Part shown: positions 7,783 through 16,445 of the stretch, one piece after another
Layout of the letters: each line of letters opens with the position of its first letter
Position numbering within the stretch: position 1 is the stretch's first letter
Assembly: GCF_004345645.1 (NCBI RefSeq)
Contig: NZ_SLWS01000019.1
Span: forward strand, 62,001-126,000
Length of the DNA stretch: 64,000 nucleotides
Source of the DNA: Actinocrispum wychmicini
Lineage (GTDB): Bacteria > Actinomycetota > Actinomycetes > Mycobacteriales > Pseudonocardiaceae
Reading direction: 5' to 3'
Made by a program: the position numbers and the translations under genes
Notes under the pieces: model-generated
Databases searched by the model: none
Told to the model about the DNA's origin: nothing
What the model saw: the letters and a program-made list of their open reading frames with translations, nothing else

Positions 7783-8942
7783 TCGGTGGCCCCCAGGCGG
7801 GCCGCCCAGTCGGCGAGCATCCGGGTCTGCTCGGCGAACCGGTGTTCGTCGGTGCCGAGCGGGTCCTTGAAGAAGAACGCCAGGGCCGCCAACGGACCGG
7901 TCTGGCCGTCGGCGTGCGCCGCGGACACCAGTCGGGCCAGGTCGAGCACCAGGGGTGCGGCCAGTGCCGAGTCGTAGCCGTCCCAGGTGAACTGCAGGCT
8001 CATCTGGGCGCCGAGGAAGCCTTCGAACGACACGTGGTCCCAGGCGATCTTCCGTTCGCCGAGAGTGGCCACGTTGTCGATGTGCAGCGGGGCGGTCACG
8101 TCGTCGCCGAGCAGCCGGGCGAGGCCGCGTGCCTTGGATTCCAGCTTGCCCCTGGCCTGTGCCGGGTCGGCGAGGTTGGCGCCGTCCCCGCCGCCGAGCA
8201 GGTTGGTGCCGGCCCAGGACCGGACGTTCAGGGCACGCGCGGTGAACATCGGCGCCAGGACGGTGCGGACGAGCGTCTCGCCGGTCTTGCCGTCGGCGCC
8301 CGCGTAGGGTAAGCGGTTGCGGTGGGCGAGTTCGGCCAGCGCGGGGATCTTGATGCCGGGCGACGGCGTGAAGTCGACGTACGACGCCCCCGCTGTCAGG
8401 GCGGCCAGCGCCCCGACCGAACTGGCCGGCAGGACTGTCCTTTGTGGATCCTCCAGGGCTGCCGCCAGCAGGTCCAGGTCGTCGTGTTCGGGCAGGGCCG
8501 GCACCGGCGGCTCGGTCGACGTGACGTTCACCACGACCACCCTGGCCAGGTCGTTTCGGGTCCGGAAGTCCTCGATGTCCCTGGTCAGCCGCGCCACGGC
8601 GGCGGCCTGCGGGCCGGTGTGGGTGACTGGGTGATAGCCGCAGCGCAGTTCGGCGTCCACCGCACGCAGCCCGTCGGCGACCGCGCTGACCACCGAATGC
8701 GGGATGAGGCCGGCCGCGGCGAGATGCTCGGCCCGTTTGTCCAGCGGGGTGGACACGATGTCGTGCCCGCCCACCGCGATGTCGTCCCATGCCGGCAGCA
8801 CGGAGTGATCGATGTCGAGCCGTTCGGTCACGCATCCGACCGGGCGCACCAGCCCGGCGCGCAGCGCGAGCAGTCCGGTGATCGCCGTGGTGGCGACCGA
8901 ACCGCGGGCTCCCATGAGCCACAATCCGGTTTGTTGCCGCAT
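7779..8942 (-). CDS. Inositol-3-phosphate synthase-like enzyme
   Basis: A 387-residue protein of the myo-inositol-1-phosphate synthase family. It has the N-terminal NAD-binding GLWLMGARGSVATTAITG, VVVNVTSTEPPVP in the nucleotide fold, DFTPSPGIKIPALAELA, and the family core YAGADGKTGETLVRT and RSWAGTNLLGGGDG, then KIAWDHVSFEGFLG. I start at the ATG at 8942 rather than the in-frame codon at 8996, because the first 18 residues are not family-like and a purine-rich site precedes 8942. It forms a carbocycle from a sugar phosphate using NAD. In ebo clusters a dehydroquinate-synthase-like cyclase (EboD) is usual; none is present here, so this enzyme may fill that place. Confidence 0.88.
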   Translation of the reverse strand: MRQQTGLWLMGARGSVATTAITGLLALRAGLVRPVGCVTERLDIDHSVLPAWDDIAVGGHDIVSTPLDKRAEHLAAAGLIPHSVVSAVADGLRAVDAELRCGYHPVTHTGPQAAAVARLTRDIEDFRTRNDLARVVVVNVTSTEPPVPALPEHDDLDLLAAALEDPQRTVLPASSVGALAALTAGASYVDFTPSPGIKIPALAELAHRNRLPYAGADGKTGETLVRTVLAPMFTARALNVRSWAGTNLLGGGDGANLADPAQARGKLESKARGLARLLGDDVTAPLHIDNVATLGERKIAWDHVSFEGFLGAQMSLQFTWDGYDSALAAPLVLDLARLVSAAHADGQTGPLAALAFFFKDPLGTDEHRFAEQTRMLADWAARLGATE

Positions 8943-9003
8943 CTCTTCCCCAATCCCGCGAAACGGGCGGGCGCCGCCGCGTCCTTCGGCGCCCACCCGT
9001 GGC

Positions 9004-9111
9004 TCAGCTCTTCGGGCCGGCTACCGGCACACCCCTGACCTGGGCGAACCGGACAACGACCCGATGTGGATCATTCGTGACCCGAACGAGCTTCCGCAAC
9101 AGCTTGACCAC
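9004..9111 (-). CDS. Possible 35-residue basic small protein or gene remnant
   Basis: In the 207-nt gap between the dehydrogenase and the cyclase gene the minus strand holds a short open frame starting GTG at 9111, with GGAGAG about 8 nt before it. The product (VKLLRKLVRVTNDPHRVVVR onward, ending VPVAGPKS) is basic, and its reading is better organised than random. It could be a small protein, or the tail of a lost gene, because the frame is open for about 9 further codons upstream. No homolog is recognised. Confidence 0.3.
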   Translation of the reverse strand: MVKLLRKLVRVTNDPHRVVVRFAQVRGVPVAGPKS

Positions 9112-9149
9112 CTTCTTGTCCTCTCCGACGGAAATTCACAAGTGTGAAC

Positions 9150-10307
9150 TCACGTGACGGACACCCACGCGGAGTGATCACCCGCGCTGGCCGCCACCGC
9201 CGCCAGCACCTTCTGCACCCGCAGGCCGTCGGTGAAGCCGGGCACCGGGTCGGTGCCGTTGTGGATGTCGGTCAGGAAGTCGTACACCTCGTGCGTGAAG
9301 GTGTGCTCGTAGCCGATCAGGTGCCCCGGCGGCCACCAGGCGCCCACGTACGGATGGGTCGGCTCGGTGACCAGGATCCGGCGGAACCCGGCGGTCTGCT
9401 CCTCGTCGGTCCCGTCGTAGAACGACAGCTCGTTCATGGACTCGAAGTCGAACGCCAGGCTGCCCAGCTCGCCGTTCACCTCAACCCGCATGGAGTTCTT
9501 ACGCCCCAACGCGAACCGCGTGGCCTCGTAGACCGCGAGCGCGCCGGAGGGGAACCGGCCGAGGAACAGCGCGGCGTCGTCCACGGTCACGTCGTCGAGC
9601 CGGCCGTCCGGGTCACCCTCGATCGGTCGCTTGTGGACGAACGTGTCGGTCACCGCGGACACCCCGGTCAGCAACTCGCCGAGCAGGAACTGGGTGGCGT
9701 CGACGATGTGCGCGCCGATGTCGCCCAGCGCGCCGGACCCGGCCGACTCTTTGCGCAGCCGCCATGTCATCGGCGCGTTCGCGTCCGACAGCCAGTCCTG
9801 CAGGTACTGCGCGCGAACGTGCCGGATCTTGCCGAGCCTGCCCTCCGCGACCAGTTGCCGTGCGAGGACCAGCGCGGGCACCCGCCGGTAGTTGAACGCG
9901 ACCATCGAGCGTTGGCCGTTGGCGGACGCGCTTTCCGCCGCCGCCGCCATCTCCTCCGCCTCGGCGACCGTGTTCGCGAGCGGCTTCTCGCACAGCACGT
10001 GTTTGCCCGCCGCCAACGCGGCCAACGCGATCTCCTTGTGCGAGTCCCCCGGTGTGCAGATGTCCACGATCTGCACGTCGTCCCTGGCGATGAGCGCACG
10101 CCAGTCCGTCTCCACCGCGTCCCACCCCAGCTTGGCCGCGGCGGCCTTGGTCCGACCGAGGTCCCGGCCGCCGAGCACGGCCAGCCGCGGCGTCAGCGGC
10201 ACGTCGAAGAAATGGTGCACTGTGCGCCACGCGTGCGTGTGGACCCGCCCCATGAAGGCGTGGCCCACCATGCCGACGCCGATCGTCCCGTCGCCTGCGT
10301 TGCTCAT
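9150..10307 (-). CDS. Gfo/Idh/MocA family oxidoreductase
   Basis: A 385-residue NAD(P)-dependent dehydrogenase. The N-terminal Rossmann fold starts IGVGMVGHAFMGRVHTHAW; VDICTPGDSHKEIALAALAAG leads into the diagnostic EKP motif (HVLCEKPLANT, residues about 104-114). The C-terminal half (GDIGAHIVDATQFLLGE, YEATRFALGRKNSM) is the usual alpha/beta substrate domain. It follows the ABC-transporter lipoprotein gene by 49 nt on the same strand, so it probably oxidises the imported sugar or cyclitol. Family members next to inositol transporters act on inositol or scyllo-inositol; that substrate is plausible here but not shown. Confidence 0.92.
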   Translation of the reverse strand: MSNAGDGTIGVGMVGHAFMGRVHTHAWRTVHHFFDVPLTPRLAVLGGRDLGRTKAAAAKLGWDAVETDWRALIARDDVQIVDICTPGDSHKEIALAALAAGKHVLCEKPLANTVAEAEEMAAAAESASANGQRSMVAFNYRRVPALVLARQLVAEGRLGKIRHVRAQYLQDWLSDANAPMTWRLRKESAGSGALGDIGAHIVDATQFLLGELLTGVSAVTDTFVHKRPIEGDPDGRLDDVTVDDAALFLGRFPSGALAVYEATRFALGRKNSMRVEVNGELGSLAFDFESMNELSFYDGTDEEQTAGFRRILVTEPTHPYVGAWWPPGHLIGYEHTFTHEVYDFLTDIHNGTDPVPGFTDGLRVQKVLAAVAASAGDHSAWVSVT

Positions 10308-10356
10308 CGATCACCTTTCATTGGTCAACAACTGCTGTCCTCACCCCCGGCGGCGC

Positions 10357-11424
10357 CTACGAGTCGAAGCCGACGTCCGCGTAGCTGGCGACGTTCTCCT
10401 TGGTGACCACGGCGGAGTACGTGGTGACGGACGCGGGGATCTCGTGCTCGGCGAGGTCGCCGACGCCCTTGGCCTGGCCGAGCAGCCGGGCCAGCGCGAT
10501 CGCCGACGACGACATGGACGGGCTGTAGAGCACGGTCGCCTTGATCACGCTGCTGTCGGCTTTGATCAGGTCCATCATGTTCTTCGAGCCGGCGCCGCCG
10601 ACCATGATGAACTCGCTGCGGTTGGCCGACTTGATCGCGGCCAGCACGCCGATCCCCTGGTCGTCGTCGTGGTTCCACAACGCGTCGAGCTTGTTGGCCG
10701 CCTGCAACAGGTTCGCGGTCTGCTTCTCGCCGCTCTCCACGGTGAACTCGGCCGACACCCGCGGCCCGACCTTGAACCCGGCCTTGGCCAACGCGTCCTT
10801 GAAGCCGCGGCTGCGGTCCTGGGTCAGCGGCAGCGAGTCGATCCCGGCGACCTCGCCGATCACCGGGCTGGCGATGTTCTTCTTCTTCATCTCCGAGGCG
10901 ATGTAGCTGCCGGCGTTGACGCCCATCCGGTAGTTGTCGCCGCCGATCCACGTCCGGTACGCCAGCGCGGTCTCGAAGACCCGGTCCAGGTTCACCACCG
11001 GGATGCCGGCGTCCATCGCCTTCTGGCCGACCGAGGTGAGTGCCTTGCCGTCGAACGGAAGGATCACCAGGACGTCGACCTTGCCGTTGATCAGCGTCTC
11101 CACCTGGGCGATCTGCTGGCTCACGTCGTTGGTGCCCTCGGTGGGCTTGAACGTGACGTCGGCCTTGAGCTTGTCCGCCTGTGCCTTGGCGTTCTTGGTG
11201 ATCGCGGCGATCCAGCCGTGGTCGGCGGCGGGCGCGGAGAACCCGATCGTCACCATCTTGCCGGGCTTGGCGTTGTCGCCCTGGGCGCTGGCGACGTTGT
11301 TGTTGTTGTTGGTCTGCGCCTGCGGTTGTTCGTTGGACGTGCACGCGCTGAGTAACACGCCCGCGCCCGCAGCGGCGCCGCCGAGCAGGAAACCACGACG
11401 GGCGAGGTTCGGCAGGTCGGTCAT
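10357..11424 (-). CDS. Sugar ABC transporter substrate-binding lipoprotein
   Basis: A 355-residue periplasmic-binding protein of the ribose/galactose type (peripla_BP_4). The N terminus RRGFLLGGAAAGAGVLLSAC has both a twin-arginine pair and a lipobox (LLSAC), so it is probably Tat-exported and lipid-anchored. An Asn-rich spacer follows. Ligand-pocket regions include GFSAPAADHGWIAAI, VLVILPFDGKALTSVG, GIPVVNLDRVFE and LWNHDDDQGIGVLAAI. The ATG at 11424 has AGGAG 7-8 nt before it; the longer frame to 12465 is a shadow of the permease gene. Third transporter gene after ATPase and permease; ligand is probably a sugar or inositol. Confidence 0.92.
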   Translation of the reverse strand: MTDLPNLARRGFLLGGAAAGAGVLLSACTSNEQPQAQTNNNNNVASAQGDNAKPGKMVTIGFSAPAADHGWIAAITKNAKAQADKLKADVTFKPTEGTNDVSQQIAQVETLINGKVDVLVILPFDGKALTSVGQKAMDAGIPVVNLDRVFETALAYRTWIGGDNYRMGVNAGSYIASEMKKKNIASPVIGEVAGIDSLPLTQDRSRGFKDALAKAGFKVGPRVSAEFTVESGEKQTANLLQAANKLDALWNHDDDQGIGVLAAIKSANRSEFIMVGGAGSKNMMDLIKADSSVIKATVLYSPSMSSSAIALARLLGQAKGVGDLAEHEIPASVTTYSAVVTKENVASYADVGFDS

Positions 11425-11444
11425 CTTTGATCTCCTGGGGGTTT

Positions 11445-12458
11445 CTAAGTGGTGGAACGTGCCCGGTTGGCGCGGAACTGCAGCAGGACGGCGATGACGA
11501 TGATCACGCCCTTGGCGATCTTCTGGATGTCGGTCTCCAGGTTGTTGAGGATGAAGATGTTGTTGAGCAGCGTGAAGATCAGCACGCCGATGACCGTGCC
11601 GATCATCGTGCCGCGGCCGCCGGTGAGCAGCGTGCCGCCGATCACCACGGCCGCGATCGCGTCCAGTTCGTAGAACTGGCCGTGGGTGGACGCGCCCGCG
11701 GTGGTCCGCGCGGCCAGCATGACCGCGGCGAGGCCGGCGCACAGGCCCGCGGTGCCGTACACGAGTGCGGTGTGGCGTTTGACGTTGATGCCCGCCAGCC
11801 GGGTGGCTTCGGCGTTGCCGCCGACCGCGAACGTGCGGCGGCCGAACGTGGTCCGGTTGAGCACGACCCACCCGATCACGACCACCAGCACGAAGATCCA
11901 GATCAGCGTGGCGATGCCGAGGAAGCTGCCCTGGAAGAACGCGAGGAAGTCCTGGTCGCGGACCACCTGGGTCTGCCGCTTGCTGATCCGCTCGGCCAGG
12001 CCGCTCGCCGCGATGTACATGGCCAGCGTGGCGATGAACGGCACCATCCGGCCGTACGCGACCAGGATCCCGTTGACCAGGCCGGCGGCGAGGCCGACGC
12101 CGAGTCCACAGACGACCATGACGAACGGGCCGTAGGACTGGGTCGCCAGGGTGGTCAGCCACACGCTGGCCAGGCCGATCACCGACCCGACCGACAGGTC
12201 GATGCCGCCGCTGATGATCACGAACGTCATGCCGACCGCGACCACCCCGGACGGCGCCGCCAGCCGCAGCACCGTGTCGATGTTGCTCTCGGTCAGGAAG
12301 TTGTTCGGGCTGGTGATGTAGCCGATCACGATGATGAGCGCCAGCACGCCGAACAGGCCCGCCAGGCGGAGGTCGACCGGGAAGCCGCGCCGCGCCCGCG
12401 CCGGCGGCGCCTTCGGTACTTCGGTTTCCTGCTTGGCAGCAGGGTCGAGCTGGGTCAC
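11445..12458 (-). CDS. Sugar ABC transporter permease (RbsC/AraH type)
   Basis: A 337-residue membrane protein with about ten hydrophobic segments. The branched-chain/ribose permease signature is clear: GMTFVIISGGIDLSVGSVIG, YGRMVPFIATLAMY and VIGGTLLTGGRGTMIGT. The GTG start at 12458 overlaps the stop of the ATPase gene (GTGA). It forms the channel of the importer with the ATPase at 12455 and the lipoprotein at 10357. Confidence 0.92.
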   Translation of the reverse strand: MTQLDPAAKQETEVPKAPPARARRGFPVDLRLAGLFGVLALIIVIGYITSPNNFLTESNIDTVLRLAAPSGVVAVGMTFVIISGGIDLSVGSVIGLASVWLTTLATQSYGPFVMVVCGLGVGLAAGLVNGILVAYGRMVPFIATLAMYIAASGLAERISKRQTQVVRDQDFLAFFQGSFLGIATLIWIFVLVVVIGWVVLNRTTFGRRTFAVGGNAEATRLAGINVKRHTALVYGTAGLCAGLAAVMLAARTTAGASTHGQFYELDAIAAVVIGGTLLTGGRGTMIGTVIGVLIFTLLNNIFILNNLETDIQKIAKGVIIVIAVLLQFRANRARSTT

Positions 12459-13960
12459 GCCGCACTTCCCTCCATCACCATGTCCAACACGTCGGCCTCG
12501 GTGAGCTGCTCGGCGGGGGCCTCGTGGATCACCCGTCCGTCCCGCAGCACCAGCACCCGGTCGGCCAGACCGAGCACCTCGGGCATCTCGCTGGAGACCA
12601 GCACCAGCGCCACGCCGTCCGCGGCCAGTTCCCGGATCAGCCGGTACAGCTCGGCCCGCGCGCCCACGTCCACCCCGCGGGTCGGTTCGTCCAGCAGCAG
12701 CACGCGGCAGCCGTGCACCAGCCACCGCGCCACCACGGCTTTCTGCTGGTTGCCGCCGGACAGCGTGCGGATGCCCCGGCGCGGGTCGGCCGGCCGCAGG
12801 TCCAGGTCTTCGAGTTTGGCGCGGGAGTCGCTGAGTTCCCGGCCGCGTTCGGTGAAGCCGAAGCTGGCGTACCGGCCGAGACTGGCCAGGGTGACGTTCT
12901 CCGCGACGGTCATGTCCATCAGCAGCGCCTGGCTTTTGCGTTCCTCGGGGGCGAGGCCGACGCCGGCTTCGACCGCGGCCTTCACGTTGCCGGGCCGGAG
13001 CGGCTTGCCGTTGACGTAGACCTTGCCCTCGTCGGCCTTGCGGGCGCCGAAGATCGTCTCCAGGATCTCGCTGCGGCCGGCGCCGACCAGGCCGGCGATG
13101 CCCAGGATCTCGCCGGCGTGCACGGTGAAGTTGACGTCCGCGAACTCGTCGCGGCGGCCGAGCTTCGCCACCCGCAGCACCGCTTTGGAAGCATCCACAG
13201 TGGACTCTTCACGGACCGGGTAGACGGTCTCGACCCGTTTGCCGGACATCAGCGCGACCAGGTCGCCTGTTGGCGTGGTCCGGGCGTCGAGTCCGGTGGC
13301 GACCGTCCGGCCGTCCTTGAGGACGGTGACGCGGTGGCCGATCCGCCGGATCTCCTCCAGCCGGTGGGAGATGTAGACGACGGCGACGCCGTCCGCGGTC
13401 AGCTCCTCGATGACGCGGAACAGGTTGTCCACCTCGTCGGCCGCGAGTGCCGCGGTCGGCTCGTCCATCACGATCAGCCGGGCGTCGTGCGCGAGCGCCC
13501 TGGCCATGGACACCAGCTGCTGGCCGGCCGCGGACAGCCGGCCGACCTCCCGGTCGGCCGGGATCTCGCCGTGGCCGAGCCGGGTCAGCAGCGCCTGGGC
13601 CTGCTGGCGGGCCCTGCGGTCGCGGGTGAACCCGAACCTGGCGCGCTCGTGGCCGAGGAAGACGTTGTCGGCCACGGACAGCCCGGGGATCAGGTCGAGT
13701 TCCTGGTACATGGTGGCGACGCCCATCCGCAGCGCGGCCACCGGCGAGCTGAGCGTGGCCGGCCGGCCCTGCCAGACGATCTTGCCCTGGTCCGGCTGGT
13801 GGGCGCCGGCGAGCACCTTGATCAGCGTGGACTTTCCCGCGCCGTTCTGCCCGAGCAGGCAGTGCACCTCGCCGGCCCGCACCGCGAGGTCCACCCCGTC
13901 GAGCGCGCGCACGCCCGGGAACGTCTTGACGATCCCGGTCATCGTCAGTAGGTCGGTCAA
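12455..13960 (-). CDS. Sugar ABC transporter ATP-binding protein (RbsA type, two ATPase domains)
   Basis: A 501-residue protein with two nucleotide-binding domains, as in RbsA/MglA. Domain 1 has Walker A GQNGAGKST (37-45), signature LSAAGQQLVSMARAL and Walker B LIVMDEPTAAL. Domain 2 has a degenerate Walker A (GLVGAGRSE), signature LSGGNQQKAVVARWL and Walker B VLLLDEPTRGVD, the asymmetry usual in this family. It overlaps the ROK gene upstream and the permease gene downstream by 4 nt each, so the four genes are one transcriptional unit. Confidence 0.93.
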   Translation of the reverse strand: MTDLLTMTGIVKTFPGVRALDGVDLAVRAGEVHCLLGQNGAGKSTLIKVLAGAHQPDQGKIVWQGRPATLSSPVAALRMGVATMYQELDLIPGLSVADNVFLGHERARFGFTRDRRARQQAQALLTRLGHGEIPADREVGRLSAAGQQLVSMARALAHDARLIVMDEPTAALAADEVDNLFRVIEELTADGVAVVYISHRLEEIRRIGHRVTVLKDGRTVATGLDARTTPTGDLVALMSGKRVETVYPVREESTVDASKAVLRVAKLGRRDEFADVNFTVHAGEILGIAGLVGAGRSEILETIFGARKADEGKVYVNGKPLRPGNVKAAVEAGVGLAPEERKSQALLMDMTVAENVTLASLGRYASFGFTERGRELSDSRAKLEDLDLRPADPRRGIRTLSGGNQQKAVVARWLVHGCRVLLLDEPTRGVDVGARAELYRLIRELAADGVALVLVSSEMPEVLGLADRVLVLRDGRVIHEAPAEQLTEADVLDMVMEGSAA

Positions 13961-15204
13961 GCCGGCGCCTCCGTCATCTCGGTTCGTTCAGGAGCTTCAG
14001 TGGGGTCCTCGTAGACGCGGTTCAGCGCGGCCAGCGCGCCGCCGGTCCGGGCGGCCGCGAAGCCCAGGTCGGAGCCGACGACCCGGACGGTCGCGGCCTC
14101 GGCGACCACCGCGCGGGCGGCCACCTCGATCCGGGCGGGTTCGATCAGCCAGTCCGGCAGGGCGGCGAAGTACCCGCCGAGCACCACCACGGCCGGGCTG
14201 AGCACGTTGACCACAATGGACACACCGACGCCGAGCGCCGAGCCGATCTGGTGCAGCGCGCCCAAAGTCCGCTGGTCGCCTCGTTCGGCGCGGGCCCGGA
14301 TCATGGCCATCCGCTCCTCGATCGGCCGGTTCGGGTCCGACACGAGGTCACCCGGCGCGGCCAGGGCGTGGAACAGCGCGCCCAACCCCACCTGGGTCTC
14401 CCAGCAGCCGCGCCGGCCGCAGGAACACTGTGGGCCCATCGGGTCCATCGACATGTGGCCGACCTCGCCGGCGTACCCGATCGCCCCGCGCACCAGCCGC
14501 CCACCGGCGATGACACCGGCGCCGATGCCGAAGTCGCCGGTGACGTACACCAGGTCGGTCGTGCCCCGCATGCCGCCGATCTGGTACTCGGCCATGGCGC
14601 TCAGGTTGGCGTCGTTGTCGACCAGCAGCCGCTCCAGCGGGAACCCGAGCTGCCCGGCCAGGCTGTCGGCGAGCGGCACCTCACGCCACCGCAGCCTGGG
14701 CGCGAGCCGCACCACGCCCCGCGCGGTGTCCACCAGCCCGGGCACCGACACGGTGATGCCCGCCGGGTACGCGTCGTCGACCAGTTCCAGCTCGCGGTGG
14801 GTGACCTCGGCGAGCTGGTACACGGTCTGGTCCACCCCGGCGGACAGCACGTCGAAGGCGACCCGCCGGTCGGACACCACCTGCCCGGCGGTGTCCACGC
14901 TGGTGACCGCGATGTGGTCGATCCCGACCTCGACGCCGATCCCCCGCACCCCGTCGGGATCCAGTTCGACGATCTGCCCTGGCCGCCCCTGCCCGCCCGC
15001 AGCGATCCCGCCCGCCCTGACCAGCCGTCGCGCGGTCAACTCGGTGACCAGGGTGGACACCGTCGCCTTGCTCAGCCCGGACAGCACCGCGAGCTGGGCA
15101 CGGGACAGCCCGCCCTGCTCCCGCAGGACCCCGATGACCCAGGCGAGGTTGGCCCTGCGCAGCGCGGCGCGATCGGTCGGCTGCTCCGGCACTCCCTGCT
15201 CCAC
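13957..15204 (-). CDS. ROK family transcriptional regulator of the transporter operon
   Basis: A 415-residue ROK protein with an N-terminal winged helix (ANLAWVIGVLREQGGLSRAQ, then LSKATVSTLVTELTARRLV) and a ROK kinase-like C-terminal half (GIGVEVGIDHIAVTSVD, LVDNDANLSAMAEYQIGG, GDFGIGAGVIAGG). The zinc cluster is present as GPQCSCGRRGCWET. The DNA-binding domain makes it a regulator, not a sugar kinase. It is the first gene of the transporter operon and overlaps the ATPase gene, so it probably represses its own operon and is released by the imported sugar. Repeated AAAAGTAC sites upstream (15261-15335) are candidate operators. Confidence 0.92.
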   Translation of the reverse strand: MEQGVPEQPTDRAALRRANLAWVIGVLREQGGLSRAQLAVLSGLSKATVSTLVTELTARRLVRAGGIAAGGQGRPGQIVELDPDGVRGIGVEVGIDHIAVTSVDTAGQVVSDRRVAFDVLSAGVDQTVYQLAEVTHRELELVDDAYPAGITVSVPGLVDTARGVVRLAPRLRWREVPLADSLAGQLGFPLERLLVDNDANLSAMAEYQIGGMRGTTDLVYVTGDFGIGAGVIAGGRLVRGAIGYAGEVGHMSMDPMGPQCSCGRRGCWETQVGLGALFHALAAPGDLVSDPNRPIEERMAMIRARAERGDQRTLGALHQIGSALGVGVSIVVNVLSPAVVVLGGYFAALPDWLIEPARIEVAARAVVAEAATVRVVGSDLGFAAARTGGALAALNRVYEDPTEAPERTEMTEAPA

Positions 15205-15260
15205 TTCGTTGGGAAACTAGCCGAACTAAGGTGCCCTAGCTCACAGATAACCTTGGATTC

Positions 15261-15335
15261 GGCGGTACTTATGACGCAATCCGCCAAAAGTACCAAAAAA
15301 TCCGAACCTCTTTCGCTCTGTATCCGCAAAAGTAC
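15261..15335. promoter_or_regulatory. Repeated GTACTT/AAGTAC sites between ROK gene and ybaK-like gene
   Basis: The 171-nt divergent gap holds GGCGGTACTT at 15261-15270, CCGCCAAAAGTAC at 15281-15293 and CCGCAAAAGTAC at 15324-15335. The first two are inverted, the last two are direct repeats. A cluster of one repeated word in a short divergent promoter fits operator sites for the adjacent ROK regulator. Which promoter they control is not visible. Confidence 0.4.
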
Positions 15336-15375
15336 GTTCTGATCGACGGTAAGTCACGGCTGGCATCCTGGACAA

Positions 15376-15876
15376 GTGGATGCCTACAACCGACTGATCA
15401 CCGACCTCGACACCGCCGGCGCGACCTACCGCCTGATCGACCACGCCCCCGAAGGCCGAACCGACCTGGTCAGCGCCTTACGCGGGAACACCGTGGCGCA
15501 CGCGGCCAAGTGCCTGGTGGTGATGGTCAAGATCGGCAAGAAGACGACCAGGTACGTGCTCGCGGTGATCCCCGGCGACGCCCGCCTGGACCTGACGGCC
15601 ATCAAGACCCTCCTCGGCGGCACGTACACAGCCTTCGCGTCCAGCGAGAAGGCCGAGGAGCTGGCCGGCACCGTGGTGGGCACCGTCCTGCCGTTCGCCT
15701 ACCACCCGGACCTCGAACTGATCGCCGACCCCACCCTCCTGGAGTTCCCCGAACTGTTCTTCAACGCGGCCCGTCTCGACCGCTCGATGGCCCTGGTCAC
15801 CAAGGACTACATCCGCGTGGCGTCCCCCCGCGTGGCACCGATCATCGCGCTCGCCGACAACCCCACCCCTGCCTGA
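15376..15876 (+). CDS. YbaK/EbsC-type aminoacyl-tRNA deacylase family protein
   Basis: A 166-residue single-domain protein of the YbaK/ProRS editing fold. Seen: a start resembling the family (AYNRLITDLDTAGATYRLID), ALRGNTVAHAAKCLVVMVKI with the functionally important Lys, VIPGDARLDLTAIKTLLGG, and VLPFAYHPDLELIADPTLLE. Members remove mischarged amino acids from tRNA. It is monocistronic or paired with the SRPBCC gene 83 nt downstream. It begins at GTG; no alternative ATG lies nearby. Substrate amino acid not predictable. Confidence 0.85.
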   Translation: MDAYNRLITDLDTAGATYRLIDHAPEGRTDLVSALRGNTVAHAAKCLVVMVKIGKKTTRYVLAVIPGDARLDLTAIKTLLGGTYTAFASSEKAEELAGTVVGTVLPFAYHPDLELIADPTLLEFPELFFNAARLDRSMALVTKDYIRVASPRVAPIIALADNPTPA

Positions 15877-15959
15877 ACGCCATTTGACACGCAGCCGACG
15901 GGCTGCCTATCGTGACCCAAAAGGCAGCTAAAAGGGTGCATATCGAGAGGAGACGAGAC

Positions 15960-16445
15960 ATGCTCGAACTCACTGAGGTCCCGTCGGTCAAGATGGGACT
16001 GCTGATCCGCCGGCCGCCGGCCGAGGTGTTCCGGGCCATGGTCGATCCGGAGTTCACCACCAAGGTCTGGTACTCCAAGAGCAGCGGCGAGATGACGCCG
16101 GGAGCCAAACTGGTCTGGGAGTGGGAGGTCTACGGCGCGTCCGCCCAGGTCACCGTGCTGGACGTGGAGAAGGACAGCCTGGTCAGGTTCACCTGGGGCA
16201 ACTATGCCCCGGACAACCCGACGACCGTGGAGTTCCGGTTCATCCCCCTGCACGACGGCACCACCACGTACTTCCAGATCACCGAGACCGGGTTCACCGG
16301 CACGGGCGACGAACTCGTCCGGGCCGTCGCCGACTCCACCGGTGGGTACACGTACATGATCTGCGCGCTCAAGGCGTTGCTGGAGCACGACCTTGTCCTG
16401 AACGTCGTCCCGGACGTGTTCCCCGCGGAACTGCGGGACAAGTAG
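15960..16445 (+). CDS. SRPBCC (AHSA1-like) domain protein
   Basis: A 161-residue START/Bet v1-like ligand-binding protein. The pattern RRPPAEVFRAMVDPEFTTKV, then PGAKLVWEWEVYG, VRFTWG and FRFIPLHDGTTTYFQITETG, is that of AHSA1-type proteins. An open frame begins at GTG 15912, but a strong GAGAGGAG site precedes the ATG at 15960, so I start there. The stop abuts the stop of the convergent ROK gene with no gap. Ligand unknown. Confidence 0.85.
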   Translation: MLELTEVPSVKMGLLIRRPPAEVFRAMVDPEFTTKVWYSKSSGEMTPGAKLVWEWEVYGASAQVTVLDVEKDSLVRFTWGNYAPDNPTTVEFRFIPLHDGTTTYFQITETGFTGTGDELVRAVADSTGGYTYMICALKALLEHDLVLNVVPDVFPAELRDK

